Shown here: piece after piece, positions 53,280 through 61,010 of the stretch
Position numbering within the stretch: position 1 is the stretch's first letter
Layout of the letters: every line of letters starts with the position of its first letter
Origin: a virus
DNA: 64,000 nucleotides
Virus record (IMG/VR): IMGVR_UViG_3300028197_001221
Location: 61,942-125,941 of that record
Strand: one strand, 5' to 3'
Program-made: the position numbers and the translations under genes
The notes under the pieces: model-generated
Seen by the model: only the letters and a program-made list of their open reading frames with translations
What the model was told of the DNA's origin: nothing
Database searches by the model: none

Positions 53280-55259
53280 TTAATACACATCTTTCATGGA
53301 ATCTGCAAACCAGCTTGGACCAGTATACATATTTTCATCTTTTTCTTTTGGCTTATGGCCTCCAGTTGCAAAGCCTCCATAAAATTCATAATCCGCTTGT
53401 GTTGGAGTTCTCTGTAATATTCTAGCAGCCATATTAGCCATTAACAATGCTGAGTATCTATCTTTTCTCATTTTACTTTTTCTACCAGTACCAATAACAA
53501 CTTCTGGTGTATCCCACCTATCTCTACCACTATTTGTCTGAGTCATTTGTATCATAGACAATTCATCCTTAAGTTCTTCTATATCAAGAACGCACTCTTC
53601 AAGAGTATCAAACATTCTGTTTTTTGTGTCGTCTTGATGTTGAGATATATCTAGACTTACAGGGTCAAAGAATGGGAATAATAAAACTTTATCCTCAAAG
53701 TCTTTTCTCATGCCGTGATTCGATTCAGCTAGCCAATCATATTTTGCAAATTGACACATTTCTAGAATATGCAACCCACGTTCTCCGTCTGTGTCTTTTT
53801 CTTTGTTATCATCAATTACGGGCCATATGGCTATCTCTCCTTCCTTGATCTTATCTTTATCATGCAAAGATTCCATAACAGCAACGCCACCGCCCTGAGC
53901 ATCCATAGCTATGTGTAGGCATGGGTATAGTTTCATTAGATCTCTAATTTTTCTAGCACAGTAGGAGTAAAAATCAGTTTCGCTAGAATATCCCTTCTTG
54001 ACTCTTTCTTTATGCTCTGATCTAGTAGTCGTCCAGCAATGTACAATTCTTCTGTGATCTAGATTTACTTCTAATACTACTATACTAAAATTATCTACTT
54101 CTGATGCAGGGTCAACTCCAAATATATAATACTTATCTTTACTTCCCATTAATGAGGCTTCAAAATGTATTTCATTATCATTACTATCTTTAATAGCGCT
54201 GTCGTTAGAAATAACACAAGATTCTATTAGTGAACGCTTAAAGAATCCTTGACTATCTCTGGTGAAGCAGGCTCCATACTCCATTTGGTATATACCAGTA
54301 TGCACAGTGGCTTTAGACCGTGCTACTTGATCTGCATCCATAAAACCTTTAGGCAATAATTCATAAGGCATACGAATAATAGAATACTGAGTCCAATCAA
54401 AATTTTCTGGTGGATCTTCTCCAAATATTTCTCTTAACCTATTAGCTCTGCCTCTACTTTGTATAATAGATTTCCATTTTTTCCAATATGTAGCAAAGTG
54501 ATTAAAATCATAATAAGCAGTACCTGATAAAATAATTTGATTATCTTTTTTGACTTCTCTTTGCTCCTCTTCAAATGACACTCCTAATTCTTCTGCTTTT
54601 TTCTGTGCAGCTAATCTCTTTACATTTTCTACAGGATCTGCGCTAACAGCTGCAAAACCAGCTACAACATTTTCAAATATTTCTCTAGGTATAGATGCAA
54701 ATTCATCAGCAATAATATCATTAGCTCTTTGACCTCTAATCTTCTGACCATCACCAAGAGGTAAGCATGTCACAGTGCTATCGTTAAGCCTTAGCGTACA
54801 CCTGTCTGTGTCTCTTCGTGGACCGCTATCTCCATCGCAAATGTCTCGTAGCATAGGGGAATTACGCCATATAGTCTCCATGTATTCAAACAAAACTTTA
54901 GACTGTCTAAAAGCAGCTCCTACAACTACTACTTTTCTATTTGGTAGTATCAAGGCTCTTAGCACAGCGTACAGAGACAACATAAACGATTTACCAAAAC
55001 CTCGACTAGCAATAAGCATTGGAAATTTTCTATTCCATATTTCTCTTAAGAACAAAGCCTGAGATGGAAGCAGTTGAACATTAAGCACTTCTTTACATAT
55101 AAAAGAAAGGTACTCTGGCCTAGTCATCAACCAAGCAAGTTTTAAATTGAAGTCATCTTCCTGTGGTTTTAGAATACTCATAGGATTGAAAAAATCAGTC
55201 TCTATAGCATCTAAACCAAGCCACGCTTCGTCTATTTTTTTTAATTTAGTTTTTGCCAA
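53280..55259 (-). CDS. Terminase large subunit (packaging ATPase and nuclease)
   Basis: A 659-residue packaging motor. Residues 85-91 (SRGFGKS) form the Walker A loop. NDIIADE at 180-186 is Walker B plus catalytic Glu, and SGTAYY at about 245-250 is the coupling motif. The C-terminal RNase-H-like nuclease has Asp383 in FGVDPAS and Asp453 in AMDAQGGG, and a third acidic residue is expected near the end. Its first 19 nt overlap the ClpP-like gene upstream. The length and order are normal for phage terminases. Adjacent ERCC4-type and HNH nucleases may assist DNA processing. Confidence 0.93.
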   Translation of the reverse strand: MAKTKLKKIDEAWLGLDAIETDFFNPMSILKPQEDDFNLKLAWLMTRPEYLSFICKEVLNVQLLPSQALFLREIWNRKFPMLIASRGFGKSFMLSLYAVLRALILPNRKVVVVGAAFRQSKVLFEYMETIWRNSPMLRDICDGDSGPRRDTDRCTLRLNDSTVTCLPLGDGQKIRGQRANDIIADEFASIPREIFENVVAGFAAVSADPVENVKRLAAQKKAEELGVSFEEEQREVKKDNQIILSGTAYYDFNHFATYWKKWKSIIQSRGRANRLREIFGEDPPENFDWTQYSIIRMPYELLPKGFMDADQVARSKATVHTGIYQMEYGACFTRDSQGFFKRSLIESCVISNDSAIKDSNDNEIHFEASLMGSKDKYYIFGVDPASEVDNFSIVVLEVNLDHRRIVHCWTTTRSEHKERVKKGYSSETDFYSYCARKIRDLMKLYPCLHIAMDAQGGGVAVMESLHDKDKIKEGEIAIWPVIDDNKEKDTDGERGLHILEMCQFAKYDWLAESNHGMRKDFEDKVLLFPFFDPVSLDISQHQDDTKNRMFDTLEECVLDIEELKDELSMIQMTQTNSGRDRWDTPEVVIGTGRKSKMRKDRYSALLMANMAARILQRTPTQADYEFYGGFATGGHKPKEKDENMYTGPSWFADSMKDVY

Positions 55260-55888
55260 TCTTCTAATACCCTATCTGCGAAACCGTAGTGAACAGCTTC
55301 TTGTGAATTAATGTACCAATCGCCTGACTTTAATTTTCTTGTTAAGTATGTTTTAACTTTCTCTATGTCTGGATTCTTACCATACTTTTCTTGGAAGTAC
55401 GGTCCTTGACTGCAACTCTTTGCATAAATATCAATCATAACATCACAAATATGTTTTTCATATTTAGCTAAATTCTGAACAGTTAGGTATTCGCCAATAG
55501 CTGCACTAGATCCATAATGAGACATAAAATAAGTATTGGGTGTAATCAATCTTAAATCCGCAGCTTGAAATATTATACTACTCATAGACTCCGCTTGACC
55601 ATAAGCAATAATAGTAACAAAAGATCTAGACATTGATATAGCGTCATAAATAGCCATGCCATCTGACCATTCTCCCCCAACGCTTTGCATATGTATAGTA
55701 ATGGGTTTATCTGATTTAATATCTAATGCTCTCATATTTTTTAAGAACGTATTAGACATCTTATACTCTACGCCGGGATTGTCTTCATCATTAGCTCCAT
55801 AATGATTATGCAGAAATATTTCTCTAGTATCTATATTAGCGCAATAATTATGAAGATCGTAAAGTAGATCTTTATCGTAATTATTCAT
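55241..55888 (-). CDS. ClpP-like serine protease
   Basis: A 215-residue protein of the ClpP/crotonase fold. Ser101 lies in AYGQAESMSS (nucleophile elbow), His124 in YFMSHYGS. Asp190 lies in SGDWYINSQEAVHYGFADRV, which aligns with the Asp of the E. coli ClpP triad, so the triad looks complete. The GG in QSVGGEWSDGMAIYD is the oxyanion-hole strand. Many phages use ClpP-like proteins as prohead proteases. Here the gene precedes the terminase, and a separate assemblin-type protease is fused to the scaffold, so its target is unclear. It overlaps both neighbours and is probably co-translated. Confidence 0.85.
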   Translation of the reverse strand: MNNYDKDLLYDLHNYCANIDTREIFLHNHYGANDEDNPGVEYKMSNTFLKNMRALDIKSDKPITIHMQSVGGEWSDGMAIYDAISMSRSFVTIIAYGQAESMSSIIFQAADLRLITPNTYFMSHYGSSAAIGEYLTVQNLAKYEKHICDVMIDIYAKSCSQGPYFQEKYGKNPDIEKVKTYLTRKLKSGDWYINSQEAVHYGFADRVLEDWQKLN

Positions 55889-56388
55889 TTCTTTCTCCCT
55901 ATAGTATACATTTCGTTAATCCTCTTAAATATACTACTAACCGCTAAGAATGCTGTATGTTTGTCTCCGCAGAAAAGAACATGAACATCATTATACAATT
56001 CAAATTCTATTAAACATTTTAACATGTATCTTCCAGTTATTTTTACAGAAGCTTTATTCTTAATTGGTATTCTAGTTTCTTTAGGAAACTTTATTAATTC
56101 TTCTAAAGAAAATTCAAGTATCATATATTTATGAGGGAAAGGCTCCATCCTTTCTATCTCTTTAAGAAACGCTGTCTTTTTAGAACCAAGGTTTTGGGCT
56201 AACTCTTCAACGCAACCCTTTCTTTCGACGCATATTTTATCCTCTAATCCTTCTATTGAATAATCACCAGTATCTAGTTTATGCTCTATCATTCCAGCGC
56301 AAGTATTAAACTTACTAAAGTAATATCCGTCTTGCTCACGGGTATCTTTTATTACTGTAAAATCAGGAGCTTGTTTATATTTACTCAT
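55885..56388 (-). CDS. ERCC4/XPF-type nuclease
   Basis: A 167-residue single-domain nuclease. The motifs are VIKDTREQDG, then KLDTGDYSIEGL, then ICVERKGCVEELAQNL, in the order and spacing of the ERCC4 family. The third acidic residue of the classic ERK-x3-D signature is replaced by Glu here. There is no helix-hairpin-helix extension, so it resembles short phage and archaeal forms that cut branched or flapped DNA. It overlaps the HNH gene by 8 nt and the ClpP-like gene by 4 nt. A role in resolving packaging substrates or replication intermediates is plausible. Confidence 0.85.
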   Translation of the reverse strand: MSKYKQAPDFTVIKDTREQDGYYFSKFNTCAGMIEHKLDTGDYSIEGLEDKICVERKGCVEELAQNLGSKKTAFLKEIERMEPFPHKYMILEFSLEELIKFPKETRIPIKNKASVKITGRYMLKCLIEFELYNDVHVLFCGDKHTAFLAVSSIFKRINEMYTIGRKK

Positions 56389-56641
56389 TTATTATCTCTC
56401 TGAATACATGTTCATAGTGGGATTCTCTACCTGTTACTGACTTATGACAATATTTACATAGGGTTATTCCATTTGAAACTTCATACCTAAGAGCAGAAGC
56501 TCCTGCCCATTTTGATATATGATGAACTTGTAAATTTTTTTTATTTTTACATCCGGGCATCTGACACTGAAATTTATCTCGTTTCAGAACCTTGACTCTA
56601 AAGTCTTTATATACCGGATCATGATAGTCTCTCATAAACAC
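56381..56641 (-). CDS. HNH endonuclease
   Basis: An 86-residue protein with a compact HNH nuclease: CQMPGCKNKKNLQVHHISKW (two metal-binding cysteines, then the first His pair). After that come SNGITLCKYCHKSVTG (Asn, second CxxC) and a following His. The protein has little beyond the nuclease core, so it may be a packaging-associated HNH partner of the terminase, as in HK97, or a small homing-type enzyme. It lies four genes upstream of the terminase large subunit's end of the operon and overlaps both neighbours, which favours integration into the operon over recent invasion. Confidence 0.85.
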   Translation of the reverse strand: MFMRDYHDPVYKDFRVKVLKRDKFQCQMPGCKNKKNLQVHHISKWAGASALRYEVSNGITLCKYCHKSVTGRESHYEHVFREIINE

Positions 56642-56880
56642 TCTACTTTATCTATTCTCATATACCTTCTTATTTTTCTGCATATTACTCTGGTTTCTAT
56701 CGTTGGTTCAATTTCCATTATAGCTGACATTATTCTATGCATTATAATAGAACAAGCGTCGTCAGGATTTTGTGCTTCTATGAAATACAAGCAGAACGGT
56801 GTTCTGTATTCTCTAAGATCATACGGCATCAGTTCTAAGTGTAAATCTATTAAGTCTAGTGATAATCTATAATTTGGCAT
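56632..56880 (-). CDS. Small protein of unknown function
   Basis: An 82-residue protein (MPNYRLSLDLIDLHLELMPY), predicted alpha/beta, with several arginines near the C-terminus (RVICRKIRRYMRID). It overlaps the dehydratase gene upstream by 14 nt and the HNH gene downstream by 10 nt. I recognise no family. The overlaps and codon character argue that it is a real gene. Confidence 0.6.
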   Translation of the reverse strand: MPNYRLSLDLIDLHLELMPYDLREYRTPFCLYFIEAQNPDDACSIIMHRIMSAIMEIEPTIETRVICRKIRRYMRIDKVECL

Positions 56881-57910
56881 CTAGCATCAGTTTAACCAAT
56901 CCTTCTAGGTTTTGCTTAGGTTCCCATCCTAGAACCTTTTTAGCCTTAGTGTAATCCCCTTTTAAATAATCTACTTCACATGGTCTGTAAAATTTTGGAT
57001 CTATAACAATAAATTTATGATAATCTTTTAATTTGGCTTGTGTAAACGCTTCGTTTAAAAAATCTTTTATTGTATAACTCTTGCCAGTACATATAACATA
57101 ATCGTCAGCCTGCTCTTGTTGCAGCATTAACCACATCGCTTCAACATAGTCTCCAGCATACCCCCAATCTCGATATGCTTCTAAATTGCCTAGTCTAAGT
57201 TTAGGGAAACTTTCTCTATGTATCACTATATGATCTGCTGTATAATCTATAGGAAAGTCGTCAAAAGATGAATAAGATAACCATTTTTTAAAATTCGATA
57301 TCCATGTAATTATTTTCTGCGTGACAAAAGCTTCGCCCCTACGTGGTCCTTCATGATTAAAAAGAATACCAGCACTAGCATGAACGTTATAAGCATTCCG
57401 ATATATACGAACGCAATTATGGGCAGCGCACTTAGCGATAGCATATGGTGAGTTGGGCATGAGTTTAGTTTGTTCATCTTGATATTTGACTCCATTCCTA
57501 TCTATATCATAAGAACTTCCAAACATCTCACTTGAAGAAGCTTGGTAAAATCTAACATGGTTCATTTTCAAATCTACCAGAGACTGTAGTAAATTTAAGC
57601 ATCCTCTACCTGTAACATCCCATGTTAGCGCAGGTTGTTTGAAAGAAACTCCTACATGCGATTGTGCCGCTAGATTATAGACTTCATCTACATTATCGTT
57701 ATCTTTAAATATATTAATTACACTACTAACATCTGTTATATCCCCGTCGATCAATTTAAAATTCTTATAATTTAAGAGATGTTTAATGCGCTCGCTCGTA
57801 TCCACGCTGCATCTTCTTGCTACGCCTATAACCTCATAATTCTTTTCAAGGAGCAGGTCTGCGAGATGGCTTCCATCCTGCCCCGTAATGCCTGTAATAA
57901 TAGCTTTCAT
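56867..57910 (-). CDS. gmd: GDP-mannose 4,6-dehydratase
   Basis: A 347-residue short-chain dehydrogenase-type sugar nucleotide enzyme. It converts GDP-mannose to GDP-4-keto-6-deoxymannose, the precursor of fucose, rhamnose, colitose and perosamine. The nucleotide-binding start is IITGITGQDGSH (Gly7, Gly10, Gly13). The catalytic Tyr156 and Lys160 are in SPYAIAK, and SSSEMFG supplies the active-site Ser/Glu. Length and motif order are normal, so it looks functional. Viral Gmd genes are known from aquatic phages and giant viruses. It overlaps the sulfotransferase gene upstream by 4 nt, suggesting joint glycan modification. Whether the target is host lipopolysaccharide or a virion glycan is unknown. 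Confidence 0.93.
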   Translation of the reverse strand: MKAIITGITGQDGSHLADLLLEKNYEVIGVARRCSVDTSERIKHLLNYKNFKLIDGDITDVSSVINIFKDNDNVDEVYNLAAQSHVGVSFKQPALTWDVTGRGCLNLLQSLVDLKMNHVRFYQASSSEMFGSSYDIDRNGVKYQDEQTKLMPNSPYAIAKCAAHNCVRIYRNAYNVHASAGILFNHEGPRRGEAFVTQKIITWISNFKKWLSYSSFDDFPIDYTADHIVIHRESFPKLRLGNLEAYRDWGYAGDYVEAMWLMLQQEQADDYVICTGKSYTIKDFLNEAFTQAKLKDYHKFIVIDPKFYRPCEVDYLKGDYTKAKKVLGWEPKQNLEGLVKLMLDAKL

Positions 57911-58509
57911 TTTACTTCCTCGTATAGTTTAAAATCTTTATCATACATTTCTTCAATTTTTCTCATTGAATCGTATGAAAGAATATCTTGGTACTTTCCG
58001 TGAGAACTTTGGTTTTCTTTAGCCACTCCTTTAAGACCTACTCTTATTAAATCTTTTTCAAGTCTCTCATATTTTCCAATTACATCAAAGTTTTTCTTGT
58101 CATTAATAAAAAATATTTGTTTATTGAAATGTACTGGAAACGTGGGCCAAAGAACCTTCTCGAAATTTTCACTTCCTATAAAATCATTAATATCTTTATC
58201 TAAGTATTCTTCTAAGATAGGATATGATTTAGAATAAGAGTTCCAATGGTAATCGCCCCTGTCAGCCACTTTGCTCATATTGTAGTAATATGCAGACACA
58301 AATCTATCAAATGGGTTTCTTATAAAAACAAACTTAAAAAAGTTTCGTGCTGCAATAGGACTTTTTTTAAGGATTTGATTATAGTTATAATGCCACTCTG
58401 TTAATAGTGGTTTATCGTCTTTATACTTTTTATTAAGAGCTGTTTTAATAGAAGATCCCGCACACTTGGGATTATGAATAAACAGAACTTTATTTGCTAA
58501 AAAAATCAT
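57907..58509 (-). CDS. Sulfotransferase (family 2-like)
   Basis: A 200-residue enzyme transferring sulfate from PAPS to a sugar or other hydroxyl. FIHNPKCAGSSIKTAL is the 5'-phosphosulfate-binding loop (its Lys and Ser contact PAPS). FIRNPFDRFVSAYYY is the 3'-phosphate-binding motif. I choose the ATG at 58509, which has GAGG a few bases upstream and overlaps the stop of a micro-ORF as ATGA. An ATG at 58572 would add 21 residues but has no visible ribosome site. It overlaps the dehydratase gene, so both may act on one glycan, for example making sulfated deoxysugars. Confidence 0.85.
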   Translation of the reverse strand: MIFLANKVLFIHNPKCAGSSIKTALNKKYKDDKPLLTEWHYNYNQILKKSPIAARNFFKFVFIRNPFDRFVSAYYYNMSKVADRGDYHWNSYSKSYPILEEYLDKDINDFIGSENFEKVLWPTFPVHFNKQIFFINDKKNFDVIGKYERLEKDLIRVGLKGVAKENQSSHGKYQDILSYDSMRKIEEMYDKDFKLYEEVK

Positions 58510-58604
58510 TTTATCCTCGATAATATAAACCACGCTATTGACAATTCTACTGTAAGCGCTATCATCCAACATGGTAAGATTACGAACAGTGATTCTGGGT
58601 CCAT
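58506..58604 (-). CDS. Micro membrane protein (32 residues)
   Basis: A short frame (MDPESLFVILPCWMIALTVE) forming a single hydrophobic helix with a basic end (LSRIK). The start has AAGGA 5 nt upstream, placed at the stop of the HTH gene. Its stop overlaps the sulfotransferase start as ATGA, so it fits the coupled operon precisely. I know no family. It might anchor or regulate the sulfotransferase at the membrane, or be a small toxin or inhibitor. It is too short for confident gene calling, but the context is good. Confidence 0.55.
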   Translation of the reverse strand: MDPESLFVILPCWMIALTVELSIAWFILSRIK

Positions 58605-58605
58605 C

Positions 58606-59391
58606 TTAATCCTTTACTGTGTCCGGTGTTAAAAACGGTTGGTCTATGGTTCCATCCTCATACTTGTGTAAAGCTGACAAGCGTTCACCCTCGTTTTTCA
58701 TAGCTGCCCTCATCTTCTCCATCTCAACCCCATATGATTTCATAAGGTCTGGATCTTGCATCATAGAAGCCACCCAGCTAGTAAAACTCTGCTTGCTATC
58801 CTCAAGCCTCTTAATTCGCTGCTCACGGGTTCCTTTCATCTCGCGCAACATACTTGACTTCTTAGCCTGCAACTCCCTGTAATCACGATTTAAGCTTTCC
58901 TGCGATGCCCTCAGAGAAGCCACCTGTCTTTCTAAGTTAATAATATAATCATGATCTTGTTGATCTTTGTCTCTAGATCGTTCATCTTTAATCATGACAT
59001 CATAAGTATTAATCTGTTCTATATTCTCTTTATTACCTTTGAGACATCTATTCATTAATAACTCCAACTTAATCACATCGACTACTTGGAGTTCTTCAGT
59101 TGGAAAGACATCATCTTTAAACTGGGATATAATCCTAGCCCAGTGATATTTGAATAATTCTAATTCTGATTCGGTAAACTGTGATTCTAGTTCAATCCAA
59201 TAGGGACGATCCTGTAGTGAATATGCGGCCATTTCAATCTTATTTAAACCAATTTTTAGTTTTCTCTTTATATATTCCTCTACAGAGTTAACGGACCTAT
59301 CTAATTGTTTAGCTATATCTTCCACTGGCAGACTGTCTGATAGCCTTGCTATAGTACGTCCTTCGTCGTCAGATATCCTACCCTTCTTCAT
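58606..59391 (-). CDS. HTH/coiled-coil protein, possible terminase small subunit
   Basis: A 261-residue protein. I choose the ATG at 59391 because the GAGGAG site then has proper spacing (7 nt); an ATG at 59397 is too close to it. The first 45 residues (ISDDEGRTIARLSDSLPVED, then LDRSVNSVEEYIKRKL) look like a helix-turn-helix DNA-binding domain. From about residue 145 there is a long charged coiled coil (NLERQVASLRASQESLNRDY). DNA binding plus oligomerisation fits a small terminase subunit, although the large subunit is several genes away. A transcription regulator is the alternative. It overlaps the sigma-like gene by 14 nt. Confidence 0.55.
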   Translation of the reverse strand: MKKGRISDDEGRTIARLSDSLPVEDIAKQLDRSVNSVEEYIKRKLKIGLNKIEMAAYSLQDRPYWIELESQFTESELELFKYHWARIISQFKDDVFPTEELQVVDVIKLELLMNRCLKGNKENIEQINTYDVMIKDERSRDKDQQDHDYIINLERQVASLRASQESLNRDYRELQAKKSSMLREMKGTREQRIKRLEDSKQSFTSWVASMMQDPDLMKSYGVEMEKMRAAMKNEGERLSALHKYEDGTIDQPFLTPDTVKD

Positions 59392-59872
59392 AACCATACT
59401 CCTCTAATATAATACGTACCGCCTCTAGAACATCAAGTCTACGTTTTTTAGGTGTGTAAATGTTATTAAGTATTTTTAAGTAATCTTCTCTCATCTTAGC
59501 TGGAAGTCTTTTATCTATAATCTTAAATAATTCAGTAGTGTCTACATTATTGTGTTCAGACTCATCACATACAAGGTTATCAAACATAAGCTGTTTAGGA
59601 GAAAGAACTTTACGCTTGTCTTCAGAAGACTTGGTGAAATTATTATCTCTAATAAAGTTTTTAAGCCTGTTGGATAAATTAACTGATAGGAAGTTCTCTA
59701 GGGGGCGTTTTTGATCATAACGGGATAAAGCTTCATAACATATAATAAAAGATTCTTGTTTTATGTCATTTATATCATAACCGTGGAAAGTGTACTTGGG
59801 GGCGATCCTATTTATAACAAGTTCTATTTTTTCTAATACTTCATCTTGATTAAGATTCTTGGGTATCTTCAT
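59378..59872 (-). CDS. Sigma-70 family-like factor (region 2 type), possible late sigma factor
   Basis: A 164-residue protein. I choose the ATG at 59872 because GGAGAAAG lies 8 nt upstream; longer starts at 59899 or 59902 lack one. Residues about 10-75 (VLEKIELVINRIAPKYTF, then DINDIKQESFIICYEALSRY) match sigma region 2, which binds the polymerase clamp and melts the -10 element. ENFLSVNLSNRLKNFIRDN continues it. A separate region 4 is not evident; the C-terminus is short and basic (TPKKRRLDVLEAVRIILEEY). In size it resembles T4 gp55. It is a good candidate to read the -10-only motif before six late units. Confidence 0.68.
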   Translation of the reverse strand: MKIPKNLNQDEVLEKIELVINRIAPKYTFHGYDINDIKQESFIICYEALSRYDQKRPLENFLSVNLSNRLKNFIRDNNFTKSSEDKRKVLSPKQLMFDNLVCDESEHNNVDTTELFKIIDKRLPAKMREDYLKILNNIYTPKKRRLDVLEAVRIILEEYGYEEG

Positions 59873-60587
59873 AAGATATCTTTCTCCATTGTGTACCATC
59901 AAAGAGTTTTAAACACTTGGATGTAGAATCATAAACAATGGAGCCTTCAGTATTCTTTGGCTTTTTAGAAGATTTAAGAGTGAGCTGTGTAAGTGATAAA
60001 GAAGTTATCTTTTTAAATATATCTTTTAGTGATATAGAAACGAGTCCTTCTTTTAACCTGCCTACTAAAGACTCAGCCTCAACATGTAGGGGCGATACAA
60101 TAGCGTCATTCTGACAAACAGGAATAACATGAGAGTCTATCAATATATCTCTTACATTTTGTGGATATACAGATACAAGCATAAATGTAGTATGTTCAGT
60201 AACATCTTCAGTCAATGCTTGCTGTGGAGTTGTTACGTGAGTTACTTCTCCGTCAGAGGGCGACCATTGCATTGGCTGCGCTCTAACAAACAATATGTCT
60301 TCACCTACTTTCTCTAAGTAACCCATTCCAGATTCACCTAGAGATAATTTTTCACCACCGTCATATCTTTCTAAGATATAAAAGAATTTATCGTTATCAG
60401 TATTAAATTGATCAGTAACAGAAGACAATTCATCAGCTCTGGCGAATTGTATTTTAAGTGGGGGAAATATATCAAAAGCTATTTTAGATTTATCGAGCTT
60501 AAAACGTATATGGTCTTTAGTGGATACAAGCACATCAGCAGTCTGGTTGGTCTGTACCTTCAGCTTCCTGTCTACTATTTTGTTCAT
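59850..60587 (-). CDS. Probable virion protein, unknown role
   Basis: A 245-residue beta-rich protein (MNKIVDRKLKVQTNQTADVL). The end GSIVYDSTSKCLKLFDGTQW is the short C-terminal motif of many phage structural proteins (GSI-x-YD-x-T-x-N-x-L-x-(V/L)(F/Y)(N/D)G-x-W). The middle has an FMLVSVYPQNVRDIL strand-loop. It is at the front of the leftward operon, before the sigma-like gene, which is unusual for a structural gene. The end overlaps the sigma-like start by 23 nt. Confidence 0.55.
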   Translation of the reverse strand: MNKIVDRKLKVQTNQTADVLVSTKDHIRFKLDKSKIAFDIFPPLKIQFARADELSSVTDQFNTDNDKFFYILERYDGGEKLSLGESGMGYLEKVGEDILFVRAQPMQWSPSDGEVTHVTTPQQALTEDVTEHTTFMLVSVYPQNVRDILIDSHVIPVCQNDAIVSPLHVEAESLVGRLKEGLVSISLKDIFKKITSLSLTQLTLKSSKKPKNTEGSIVYDSTSKCLKLFDGTQWRKISYEDTQES

Positions 60588-60702
60588 CTAATAGTTCTCC
60601 TAGAGATTTGTCCTTTATTTGTAAGTCCCTCTGTACGTCTTCTTGTAATTCAGCAGACGCTTTACAATGCAATTGACATTCTAATTGTTTTGAATCTTTC
60701 AT
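60535..60702 (-). CDS. Small helical protein, first gene of the leftward operon
   Basis: A 55-residue, charged helical protein (MKDSKQLECQLHCKASAELQ). The ATG at 60702 is preferred: AAAGGG lies about 7 nt upstream and a promoter-like element lies before it, while the longer frame to 60753 would run through that promoter. The last 53 nt overlap the next gene. Its function is unknown; a short coiled-coil regulator is possible. Confidence 0.6.
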   Translation of the reverse strand: MKDSKQLECQLHCKASAELQEDVQRDLQIKDKSLGELLDEQNSRQEAEGTDQPDC

Positions 60703-60723
60703 ATTATAGCCCTTTCTATCAGT

Positions 60724-60753
60724 ATAATACACACCAAACCATAATAATTGCAA
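60724..60753 (-). promoter_or_regulatory. Putative promoter of the leftward operon
   Basis: On the minus strand TTGCAA (-35-like) and TATTAT (-10-like) are separated by 18 bp, and the latter is preceded by GTG as in the late motif GTGTAT(A/T). It is thus a hybrid: the only copy of the motif with a -35-like element. It could allow host polymerase to start the operon that encodes the phage sigma-like factor. The first coding start lies 22 bp downstream. Confidence 0.55.
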
Positions 60754-60904
60754 CTAACAGGGGCTGACCGAAGAGGATTGGGTAATACATTTACATTTAA
60801 AATTTTTATTGTTTATGAACCACCCAGCATTTTTCATGCCAAAACGGGGCGAGAAGTTTAGGTACTAAAAGTACACCCCTTTTAATGGGGGTGAATGGGT
60901 TGAC

Positions 60905-60930
60905 CAAAAAACCCCCCGAAATAGGGGGAG
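60905..60930 (-). terminator. Terminator-like hairpin in the control region
   Basis: On the minus strand a CCCCC/GGGGG stem with a 6-nt loop is followed directly by GGTTTTTT-type sequence, a good intrinsic terminator. On the plus strand the same stem is followed by AGGTCTCTTTTT, a weaker one. It could insulate the two divergent operons or attenuate a leader RNA. Confidence 0.65.
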
Positions 60931-60991
60931 GTCTCTTTTTGTAGGAATACATAGGGGTATCATTTTGAGAAAATACATGCCGGTATATACT

Positions 60992-61003
60992 GTACAAATG
61001 TAC
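60992..61003. promoter_or_regulatory. Operator-like dyad GTACA-AA-TGTAC
   Basis: A perfect 5-bp inverted repeat with a 2-bp centre, preceded by GGTATATACT. A partly similar string (TATACTGTACAATGTC) occurs at 61369-61384 before the second small gene. The repeated TATACTGTACAA core suggests binding of a dimeric repressor or activator. The protein is unknown. Confidence 0.4.
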
Positions 61004-61010
61004 CCCCTGT

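Noticed and set aside
56381-56641. HNH gene as an intron- or intein-borne homing endonuclease
   Set aside because: Both neighbouring genes are intact and overlapped by a few bases; no split gene or intein boundary is visible.
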